7,244 nucleotides of DNA from 66-474 sp036278635 (GTDB lineage Bacteria; Pseudomonadota; Gammaproteobacteria; Xanthomonadales; Rhodanobacteraceae), in the NCBI GenBank assembly GCA_036278635.1, contig DASUKQ010000131.1, forward strand, positions 1 to 7,244. Reading direction: 5' to 3'. The notes under the pieces were generated by a model. That model saw only the letters and a program-made list of their open reading frames with translations, did not search any database and had not been told where the DNA came from. Of this stretch, positions 1 through 5,107 are shown in pieces. The first letter of the stretch is position 1. Each line of letters begins with the position of its first letter. The position numbers and the translations under genes were made by a program.

Positions 1-64
1 GGACTCGGGACTCGGGACTCGGGACTCGGGACTCGGGACTCGGGACTCGGGACTCGGGACTCGG
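1..64. repeat. Perfect heptamer tandem array (GGACTCG)9, cut by window edge
   Basis: Nine uninterrupted copies of GGACTCG plus one extra G, with no mismatch; the array may continue to the left of the window. Written in another phase it is (GGGACTC)n, giving eight GGG runs at a constant 7-nt spacing with identical 4-nt ACTC loops, a regular G-quadruplex-compatible pattern on the + strand. There are no spacers, so it is not CRISPR-like. Degraded relatives with the same period occur at 1271–1294 (opposite orientation) and 4990–5024. Perfect identity suggests recent expansion or ongoing homogenisation, and copy number is likely to vary between strains (inference). Confidence 0.97.
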
Positions 65-73
65 AAAGATCAT
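1..73 (-). other. Candidate minus-strand reading frame translating the heptamer array, partial
   Basis: On the minus strand an ATG at 73–71 lies just after AGGAGGG (complement of 76–82), a strong Shine–Dalgarno match although only 2–3 nt from the ATG, which is short. The frame enters the heptamer array without meeting a stop and runs off the left edge. Because 7 is not a multiple of 3, the array encodes a heptapeptide period (PESRVPS) after an initial MIFPS. No family is recognisable. It may be the start of a real neighbouring gene, but repeats of this kind are often over-annotated as proteins, so I treat it as unproven. Confidence 0.15.
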
Positions 74-162
74 AACCCTCCTATCGTCACTCCGGGGGCC
101 GCACGAGGCGCGGAACGCGGAAATCCATTTTGTTTTCACACGATGACAAACGTGGATTACTC

Positions 163-205
163 GCCGCATCCGCGGCTCGCCCTTCGGGCCATCGGCTATG
201 CCGAT
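163..205. repeat. Cluster of three small hairpins (REP-like), the last terminator-like
   Basis: Three perfect inverted repeats sit side by side: GCCGC-atcc-GCGGC (163–176), GCCC-ttc-GGGC (179–189) and ATCGGC-tat-GCCGAT (191–205). The third is followed by TTTT (205–209 are all T), so on the + strand it resembles a weak intrinsic terminator for whatever lies left of the window. The cluster may instead be a REP-like intergenic element. The remaining stretches 65–162 and 206–292 show nothing else I can support: no gene and no convincing prmA promoter. Confidence 0.45.
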
Positions 206-292
206 TTTTCGCTACGGCATCTGCGTGCGCAGTCCGGATCGCGGCTACGCCAAGTCCGAAATGACGACGTTTCCATTTGACTGTCACGCCCC

Positions 293-1207
293 ATGCCCTG
301 GCTCGAACTGCAACTGACCATCGATGCCGCGGCACGACCGCACGCCGAAGCCGCGCTGGAAGACCTCGATGCGTTGTCGGTGACGCTGGTGGATGCCGAT
401 GCGGATACGGCTGACGAAGCCGCGATCTTCGAACCGGGCGTGGGCGAAACGCCGCTGTGGAAATCGTTGACGCTGCTCGCGCTGTTCGAGGCCGATGCCG
501 ACCGCGACCAATTGATGCACGCATTGCACGGCGCCTTGCCGGAACTTCCCGCCGATCGAGTCGCCTTCCGGGAAGTCGAAGATCGCGATTGGGAACGGGT
601 GTGGATGGACCGCTTCCAGCCAATGCGATTCGGCAAGCGATTGTGGATCTACCCGTGGAATATCGAACCACCGGGCAACCCCGATGTCGACACCGCAATC
701 GTGCGGCTCGATCCCGGCCTCGCCTTCGGCACGGGCACGCATCCGACGACTGCACTGTGTCTCGAGTGGCTGGACTCGCTCGAAATCGCGGGCAAGACCC
801 TCATCGATTATGGGTGCGGCTCGGGCGTGCTGGCGATCGCCGCGCTGAAGCTGGGCGCGGCGCACGCAATCGGGATCGACAGTGACCCGCAGGCGCTGAC
901 CGCATCGCGCGACAATGCTGTGCGCAATGGAGTCGGCGGAGCGCTTGCGCTGTCGACGCCCGCGGGGATGCCGGACTCCCCGCGCGGTGACGCACTGGTC
1001 GCCAACATCCTCAGCAGGCCGCTGCACGAACTCGCACCGCGCTTCGCTGCACTGTGCAACCATGAAGCAGCGTTCGCACTTTCGGGCATTCTTGCCGGGC
1101 AGGAGGCTGAACTACTGGAGCGCTACCGCGCCTGCGGCTTTCAGAATCTCGTTTCCTCGGAGCGCGGGGAGTGGATTCGCATCAGCGGACGCTTCGGGAA
1201 GCACTGA
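293..1207 (+). CDS. prmA: Ribosomal protein L11 methyltransferase PrmA
   Basis: A 304-residue cytoplasmic SAM-dependent methyltransferase that trimethylates ribosomal protein L11 (known family role). The N-terminal substrate-binding part opens with the family-typical MPWLEL. The linker and start of the catalytic domain carry DPGLAFGTGTHPTT at 140–153. SAM motif I is IDYGCGSGVLAIAA at 171–184, where Tyr replaces the more usual Val or Leu before GCGSG. The acidic end of strand 2 is IGIDSDP (193–199), and the catalytic NIL motif is in VANILSRPL (236–244). Length is normal. The start is secure: an in-frame TGA lies at 278–280 and 293 is the first ATG after it, although no clear Shine–Dalgarno is visible. 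It is followed 88 bp later by the DUF3426 gene on the same strand. In related genomes accB-accC often precede prmA (from memory), but here a non-coding repeat region lies directly upstream. Confidence 0.97.
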   Translation: MPWLELQLTIDAAARPHAEAALEDLDALSVTLVDADADTADEAAIFEPGVGETPLWKSLTLLALFEADADRDQLMHALHGALPELPADRVAFREVEDRDWERVWMDRFQPMRFGKRLWIYPWNIEPPGNPDVDTAIVRLDPGLAFGTGTHPTTALCLEWLDSLEIAGKTLIDYGCGSGVLAIAALKLGAAHAIGIDSDPQALTASRDNAVRNGVGGALALSTPAGMPDSPRGDALVANILSRPLHELAPRFAALCNHEAAFALSGILAGQEAELLERYRACGFQNLVSSERGEWIRISGRFGKH

Positions 1208-1258
1208 GGCGCGACTGCTCGATGGCGCGACCCGCTGCGCGCCGCCATGCTCCATTGT

Positions 1259-1267
1259 TGCTACGCT
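1259..1267 (+). promoter_or_regulatory. Extended -10 promoter element before the DUF3426 gene
   Basis: TG-C-TACGCT matches the TGnTAnnnT extended -10 pattern, and the identical 9-mer is found at 5092–5100. No -35 hexamer is visible at 17 bp. A transcript starting about 7 nt downstream (near 1274) would have a leader of roughly 22 nt made almost wholly of the C-rich heptamer repeat. Confidence 0.4.
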
Positions 1268-1270
1268 TCT

Positions 1271-1294
1271 CCCGAGTCCCGATTCCCGATTTCC
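1271..1294 (-). repeat. Degraded heptamer repeat, opposite orientation
   Basis: CCCGAGT-CCCGATT-CCCGATT-TCC has C-runs at 1271, 1278 and 1285, a strict 7-nt period. It is the reverse-complement orientation of the (GGGACTC)n array at 1–64, with one unit (GAGTCCC) identical to it. It ends one base before the ATG of the downstream gene and so occupies the place where a ribosome-binding site would be; no Shine–Dalgarno is present. Confidence 0.8.
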
Positions 1295-1295
1295 G

Positions 1296-2798
1296 ATGTA
1301 CACCCAGTGCCCGCAATGCCTGACGGTCTTCCAGATCGACGAAGATGCCTTGCAGGCTTCGTTCGGCATCGTGCAGTGCGGGCACTGCGCAACCCGCTTC
1401 GATGCACTGCGCACCCTCAGCAATACGCTGCCACCCGCGCCGAACGCTCCTTTGGGCGAACACGATTCCGCGGAACGGGTCCCCACCCTCACCGACGCGG
1501 TGCCATCGAATTCGTTCGTACCGCCAAGGGAGATTGCCGCACCACCCGAGGCGCCCCCTCCGGAATCGGTAGCGGGCGAAGCGGGTGCGCACGCGGTCGC
1601 CATCGACGTCCCGCTGCCGGAATCGGGCCAGCCGGTACCCTGCGGCAGCCCGGATTGGTTCGCGGACTTCGAGACCGAGCTCACGAGTTCGCTGATCGCC
1701 GACGCTACCCGCACCGAGCCCGATAGCACGGCCGGCGACAACGCATGGCAGGTGACCGACCTTCCTGCGCAGAGCCTTTTCTCCGGCCCGGAACCGCCGG
1801 TCGTGCTCGCCGATTTTCGGCTGTACGACGAAGAACTCGTCGACCAGGCCGCCTGGTGCGCATCGCTCGAAGACGCCGGAGCCCTGGTGAGTGGCGCGCC
1901 GGATGCCGGTGAACCGGAACTTCCCGCGCCAGGCAGTGAAGGCGTTGAATGGTCGGCCGACGGGATTGCCGCGCCGACACCCAAGGAGACTGAGCAGGCA
2001 ACCACGGGCGAGGCCGGAGCAGTAACCCGAAGCGAACCCGACACTCCCGAAGAGGCTTCGCCCGCCGAACCCGCACCGGCGCCCATGCCGCGACGCGAAG
2101 CGTTGCCAGCGAGCCTGTTCCTCGTGCACGAAGCGGCGGATCCCGACCTCGCGGAAGCGGCCGACCCCCGGCAGCCGCAAGCGCCCCTCGCGGAGCAGCC
2201 CGAAGTCCCCGAACCCGCTTCTTCGGACGAACCCGCGCCCTCGGACGAACCCGTGCCCCCGCACGCGGAAGTCATATCCGATCCCGCGGAACCGCTGCCG
2301 CCGGTCTATGTCCGTCCACGCAGGCGCCGCACCGCCGGTGTGGCGTGGGCGCTGGGTTGTTTCGTCCTCATCGTGGTCCTGGCCGCACAGGTCGCCTGGA
2401 GCAAACGGGTGGAGCTGTTCCGGGATCCCGCGAGCCATGCGTGGACCGCGCGCGCGTGCCAGGTGATCGATTGCCATCTTCCACCTATCCGGGACCTCGC
2501 GAAGCTCGAGTTGGTATCGCGCGACGTGCGTCCCGACCCGCGCGTCGCCGGTGCCCTGACCATTACCGCGACCCTGCGCAACGATGCCCATTTTCGCCAG
2601 CCGTGGCCGGTGGTGGTGGTCGAGCTCGCCGATCTCGACAACAATCCGGTGGCCATGCGGCGTTTCCGTCCTGCCGAATACATGCCGGATCCGGTCCGCC
2701 GCGCCGCCGGCATCGCCCCGGGGGCCACCTCGGCCATCGCGTTCGAAGTAGCCGATCCCGGCAAACGCGCGGTATCGTTCCAGTTCAATTTTGAATGA
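1296..2798 (+). CDS. Zinc-ribbon, DUF3426-containing single-pass membrane protein
   Basis: A 500-residue protein of unknown function. The N-terminus is an MJ0042-type zinc ribbon with CPQC at 5–8 and CGHC at 28–31. A long Pro/Glu/Ala-rich, probably disordered acidic linker follows (about 45–330), including a short SDEPAPSDEP repeat near 308–317. A basic patch (RPRRRR, just before 345) leads into one transmembrane helix (about 349–367). The C-terminal DUF3426 domain (about 370–500) has the CxxxxC pair C388/C393 and the family-typical RRFRPAEYM at 455–463. By the positive-inside rule the zinc ribbon is cytoplasmic and DUF3426 periplasmic (inference). The ATG at 1296 is chosen because the zinc ribbon begins immediately after it; the frame stays open upstream to 915 but that part overlaps prmA. 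It lies between prmA and fis, an arrangement I recall from relatives. The role is unknown; the layout would suit a sensor or scaffold. Confidence 0.9.
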   Translation: MYTQCPQCLTVFQIDEDALQASFGIVQCGHCATRFDALRTLSNTLPPAPNAPLGEHDSAERVPTLTDAVPSNSFVPPREIAAPPEAPPPESVAGEAGAHAVAIDVPLPESGQPVPCGSPDWFADFETELTSSLIADATRTEPDSTAGDNAWQVTDLPAQSLFSGPEPPVVLADFRLYDEELVDQAAWCASLEDAGALVSGAPDAGEPELPAPGSEGVEWSADGIAAPTPKETEQATTGEAGAVTRSEPDTPEEASPAEPAPAPMPRREALPASLFLVHEAADPDLAEAADPRQPQAPLAEQPEVPEPASSDEPAPSDEPVPPHAEVISDPAEPLPPVYVRPRRRRTAGVAWALGCFVLIVVLAAQVAWSKRVELFRDPASHAWTARACQVIDCHLPPIRDLAKLELVSRDVRPDPRVAGALTITATLRNDAHFRQPWPVVVVELADLDNNPVAMRRFRPAEYMPDPVRRAAGIAPGATSAIAFEVADPGKRAVSFQFNFE

Positions 2799-2826
2799 AC
2801 GGGCACTGCGCAGCGCAAGCATCCGC

Positions 2827-2835
2827 TGCTAGACT
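2827..2835 (+). promoter_or_regulatory. Extended -10 promoter element before fis
   Basis: TG-C-TAGACT fits TGnTAnnnT and resembles the 9-mers at 1259 and 5092. It begins 29 bp after the DUF3426 stop codon. A start site near 2842 would give fis a leader of about 50 nt and would exclude the in-frame GTG at 2839 as a translation start, supporting the ATG at 2893. No consensus -35 is visible at 17 bp. Confidence 0.4.
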
Positions 2836-2892
2836 CGCGTGTTCGCACGCACATGGATTCGTGCTCGCGCACCTTCCGAAAACAAACGCTTG

Positions 2893-3189
2893 ATGGGCAG
2901 CTCCACGTCGAACGCAATGGCACCCCGCAGCCAGGCCGATGGGCCGGCGCGCGGTGCGGTGGGCACCCTCGGCGAATGCATGGCCTCGAGCACCCGTCGC
3001 TACCTGGCCGACCTCAACGGCACGCCCTGCCGCGAGGGTTTGTACTCGCGGATGCTGCGCGAGATCGAGCTGCCGTTGCTCCGCGAGGTTCTCGCCTGGA
3101 GCGGCGGCAACCAGAGCCGCGCCGCCGAGGTTCTGGGAATCCATCGAGCCACGTTGCGCAAGAAGCTCCGCGAACTCGGCATTGTCTGA
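2893..3189 (+). CDS. fis: Nucleoid-associated DNA-binding protein Fis
   Basis: A 98-residue small DNA-binding protein, the same length as E. coli Fis, which bends DNA as a homodimer and modulates rRNA promoters, recombination and nucleoid structure (family knowledge). The variable N-terminus (1–30) is followed by the dimerisation helices (about 31–70, with RRYLADLNG and LPLLREVL). The C-terminal helix-turn-helix (about 72–96) has GNQSRAAEVLGIHRATLRKK at 72–91, nearly the canonical Fis sequence, with the DNA-contacting R85, T87, K90 and K91 positions kept. The ATG at 2893 gives the normal length; a GTG at 2839 (116 residues) and an ATG at 2917 are alternatives, and the ribosome-binding site is weak. 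fis follows the DUF3426 gene and precedes purH. In enterobacteria fis is instead downstream of dusB, which is absent here. Confidence 0.95.
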   Translation: MGSSTSNAMAPRSQADGPARGAVGTLGECMASSTRRYLADLNGTPCREGLYSRMLREIELPLLREVLAWSGGNQSRAAEVLGIHRATLRKKLRELGIV

Positions 3190-3296
3190 TTCACGAGGGT
3201 TAGGGGCTGTTGACGCCATGCCACGCGGCCGCGCCCCCCCGATCCAATCCGGGCAGGCTTGGCCATTCGTTCGCGGGGCAAGACAGAACGAGGAAA

Positions 3297-3316
3297 ATGT
3301 ATGTCGATACATCGAC
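3297..3316. promoter_or_regulatory. Two overlapping inverted repeats in the purH leader
   Basis: ATGTAT-gtcg-ATACAT (3297–3312) and GTCGAT-ac-ATCGAC (3303–3316) are both perfect and share bases, so as RNA hairpins they would be mutually exclusive; as DNA either could be a dimer-binding operator. They lie directly on the candidate start codons at 3297 and 3301 and just after GAGGA (3290–3294). Function is inferred only. Confidence 0.35.
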
Positions 3317-3387
3317 GAGCGATGACGCAGCCAGGCGGGCAAATGGCCACGGCCCGAAAGGCTGTTTCAAGGGGCCCCAATCCATGA
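3301..3387 (+). CDS. Possible 28-codon leader ORF coupled to purH
   Basis: ATG at 3301 is preceded by GAGGA at 3290–3294 with 6-nt spacing, the best Shine–Dalgarno geometry in this gap. The frame encodes 28 residues (starts MSIHRRAM, ends SRGPNP) and stops with TGA at 3385–3387, which overlaps the purH ATG (3384–3386) as ATGA, a classic translational-coupling arrangement. Against it: third-position GC is well below that of the neighbouring genes, the peptide has no recognisable motif, and an alternative ATG at 3297 with the same site would simply extend PurH by 29 residues. If used, its likely role is to deliver ribosomes to purH rather than to make a functional peptide. Confidence 0.3.
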   Translation: MSIHRRAMTQPGGQMATARKAVSRGPNP

Positions 3388-4967
3388 CAGGAATCGGCAC
3401 CGTCACCACGCGCCGGGCGCTCGTCAGCGTTTCCGACAAGACCGGACTGGTTGACCTCGGGCACGCGCTGCAGGCCCTCGGCATCGAGATCGTTTCCACC
3501 GGCGGCAGCGCGCGCAGGCTGCGCGAAGCGGGCGTGCCGGTACGCGAAGTCAGCGATGTCACCGGATTCCCGGAAATCATGAATGGTCGCATCAAGACCC
3601 TGCACCCCAAGATCCACGGCGGTCTGCTCGGCAGGCGCGGTGCCGACGAAGCCGTGATGCGCGAGCTCGCGATCGCGCCCATCGACCTGCTCATCGTCAA
3701 CCTCTACCCGTTTGCGCGCACCGTCGCCGATGCGGGGGCCACGTACGAGGAATCCATCGAGCAGATCGACATCGGCGGTCCGGCGATGCTGAGGGCCGGT
3801 GCCAAGAACCACGAACGCGTGGCCGTGGTCTGCGATCCGGCGGACTATCCGGGATTGATCGAAACGCTGCGCCGGGACGGCGGCACCTCGCTCGGACAGC
3901 GCCGCCACTTCGCCGCACGCGCGTTCGCCCACACCGCGCGTTATGACGGCATGATCGCCGACTGGTTGGCGGCGCGCGCCGATGGCGAACCCACCGCAGC
4001 CTATCCGCCTACGCTGCACTTGGCATTGCGCCGTGCGCAGGAATTGCGCTACGGGGAAAATCCGCACCAGGCCGCCGCGTTGTACGTCGATGACAGCGCC
4101 TCGCCCGGCACGGTCGCCGGCGCCAGCGTGCTGGCCGGCAAGGAAATGTCGTACAACAATCTGGTCGATGCCGATACTGCGCTCGAATGCGTCAAGGCTT
4201 TCGACAAATCGCCCGCTTGCGTGATCGTCAAGCATGCGAACCCGTGCGGGGTTGCGCTCGGCAAGGATCCGGTGGACGCCTACGCGCGCGCCTTCGCGTG
4301 CGATGCCACATCCGCTTTCGGCGGCATCATCGCCTTCAATCGGCCGATGGACGGGGAGCTGGTGCAGCGCATCCTCGCGAACCAGTTCGTCGAGGTGCTG
4401 GTGGCGCCGGCGTTCGACCCGGAGGCGCTGAATGCACTTCGCAAAAAGCCCAACGTGCGCGCGCTGGCCACCGGCGAATGGCCCGCCGCGCCAGGCGTTG
4501 CGCAGCGACAGATCCGCAGCGTCGCCGGCGGCGTGCTGGTCCAGGATACGGACGTCGATACCCTGATGCTGTCCGACCTCAAGGTGGTGACGCGGCGGGT
4601 GCCCGACGCCGATCAGTTGCGCGACCTGCTGTTCGCCTGGCACGTCGCGATGTTCGTGAAATCGAACGCGATCGTGTACGCAAAGGACGGCGCCACCGTC
4701 GGCATCGGCGCCGGCCAGATGAGCCGTGTAATCAGCGTGCGGATTGCCGCGATGAAAGCGGCCGACGCAAAGCTCCCCACCGAGGGCAGCGTAATGGCTT
4801 CCGACGCGTTTTTCCCGTTCCGGGACAACCTCGACCTCGCCGCAGGCGCCGGCGTGCGCGCCGTGATCCAGCCCGGAGGCTCGCTGCGCGACCAGGAAAT
4901 CATCGACGCGGCCGATGCACACGACATGGCGATGGTGTTTACGGGTACCCGGCATTTCCGACACTGA
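3384..4967 (+). CDS. purH: Bifunctional AICAR formyltransferase / IMP cyclohydrolase PurH
   Basis: A 527-residue cytoplasmic enzyme catalysing the last two steps of de novo IMP synthesis: 10-formyl-THF-dependent formylation of AICAR to FAICAR, then ring closure to IMP. The N-terminal IMP cyclohydrolase (MGS-fold) domain has RRALVSVSDKTGL (10–22), STGGSARRLREAG and TGFPEIMNGRIKTLHPKIHG with K71. The formyltransferase domain has RYGENPHQ (222–229), SYNNLVDADTA, the catalytic Lys–His pair K283/H284 followed by NPCG (286–289), SAFGG (310–314), FVKSNAIVYAKDGATVGIG (starting at 424) and SDAFFPFRD near the end; the C-terminus is the family-typical FTGTRHFRH. The ATG at 3384 gives the normal length and follows AAGGGG (3369–3374, 9-nt spacing). 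The frame is open back to 3210, so an ATG at 3297 would add 29 non-conserved residues and is less likely. purD, its frequent neighbour in relatives, does not follow here. Confidence 0.98.
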   Translation: MTGIGTVTTRRALVSVSDKTGLVDLGHALQALGIEIVSTGGSARRLREAGVPVREVSDVTGFPEIMNGRIKTLHPKIHGGLLGRRGADEAVMRELAIAPIDLLIVNLYPFARTVADAGATYEESIEQIDIGGPAMLRAGAKNHERVAVVCDPADYPGLIETLRRDGGTSLGQRRHFAARAFAHTARYDGMIADWLAARADGEPTAAYPPTLHLALRRAQELRYGENPHQAAALYVDDSASPGTVAGASVLAGKEMSYNNLVDADTALECVKAFDKSPACVIVKHANPCGVALGKDPVDAYARAFACDATSAFGGIIAFNRPMDGELVQRILANQFVEVLVAPAFDPEALNALRKKPNVRALATGEWPAAPGVAQRQIRSVAGGVLVQDTDVDTLMLSDLKVVTRRVPDADQLRDLLFAWHVAMFVKSNAIVYAKDGATVGIGAGQMSRVISVRIAAMKAADAKLPTEGSVMASDAFFPFRDNLDLAAGAGVRAVIQPGGSLRDQEIIDAADAHDMAMVFTGTRHFRH

Positions 4968-4989
4968 CGGGCGCAGCGATTGGAGGTGA

Positions 4990-5024
4990 GGGACCAGGGA
5001 TTGGGGAATAGGGCTGGGGATGGG
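4990..5024 (+). repeat. Degraded G-rich heptamer repeat with six G-runs
   Basis: GGGACCA-GGGATTG-GGGAATA-GGGCTGG-GGATGGG keeps a 7-nt period and the GGGA core of the array at 1–64, with drift in the other positions. Runs of three or four G begin at 4990, 4997, 5003, 5011, 5016 and 5022, separated by 2–4 nt, a good G-quadruplex pattern on the coding strand, 22 nt after the purH stop codon. No intrinsic terminator was seen for purH, so this G-rich RNA may shape the 3' end (inference). Confidence 0.75.
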
Positions 5025-5044
5025 AGGCCGCCGGAGCCGAACCC

Positions 5045-5088
5045 GCCCCTCGCCCCTCGCCCCTGCTCCCTGCTCTTCTGCTCTTCTG
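5045..5088 (+). repeat. CT-rich short tandem repeat (7-mers grading into 8-mers)
   Basis: Units read GCCCCTC, GCCCCTC, GCCCCTG, CTCCCTG, then CTCTTCTG twice. The C-rich half is roughly complementary to the G-rich repeat at 4990–5024, so the two could fold into an imperfect long hairpin with the segment 5025–5044 as loop. It ends four bases before the TG of the GST promoter element, taking up the space where a -35 would be. Confidence 0.7.
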
Positions 5089-5091
5089 CGC

Positions 5092-5100
5092 TGCTACGCT
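5092..5100 (+). promoter_or_regulatory. Extended -10 element of the GST gene, predicted leaderless
   Basis: TG-C-TACGCT is identical to 1259–1267. It ends 7 nt before the ATG at 5108, so a transcript starting at the usual distance would begin at or within a base or so of the start codon. The sequence between (CCGGGGC) has no room for a normal ribosome-binding site. No -35 consensus is visible in the CT-rich repeat upstream. Confidence 0.5.
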
Positions 5101-5107
5101 CCGGGGC

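Noticed and set aside
1..64. Heptamer array as a CRISPR array
   Set aside because: Units are 7 bp with no spacers and no cas gene nearby.
198..317. Short plus-strand frame starting at 198 and overlapping the prmA start
   Set aside because: It starts within the third hairpin, has no ribosome-binding site and no resemblance to a known peptide.
1224..1243. GGCGCG/CGCGCC inverted repeat as a prmA terminator
   Set aside because: Six-bp stem with an 8-nt loop but no T-run after it; such GC-only palindromes are frequent at this base composition.
1182..2822. Long minus-strand open frame opposite the DUF3426 gene
   Set aside because: Same cause: GC-rich antisense frame with Arg/Gly-rich translation and no domain; the plus strand encodes a zinc ribbon and the DUF3426 signature.
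2839..2892. Upstream GTG start giving a 116-residue Fis
   Set aside because: The predicted transcript begins near 2842, after this codon, and the 98-residue form matches the family length.
3210..3240. TTGACG (3210–3215) as a -35 for purH, and the CGCGGCCGCG palindrome (3224–3233) as a terminator of fis
   Set aside because: The expected -10 position is a run of C, and the palindrome is followed by seven C's rather than T's.
3000..4964. Long open frame (654 codons) on the minus strand opposite purH and fis
   Set aside because: It is antisense to two unmistakable genes, has no recognisable motif and is His/Arg/Gly/Ala-rich as expected from the complement of GC-rich codons.
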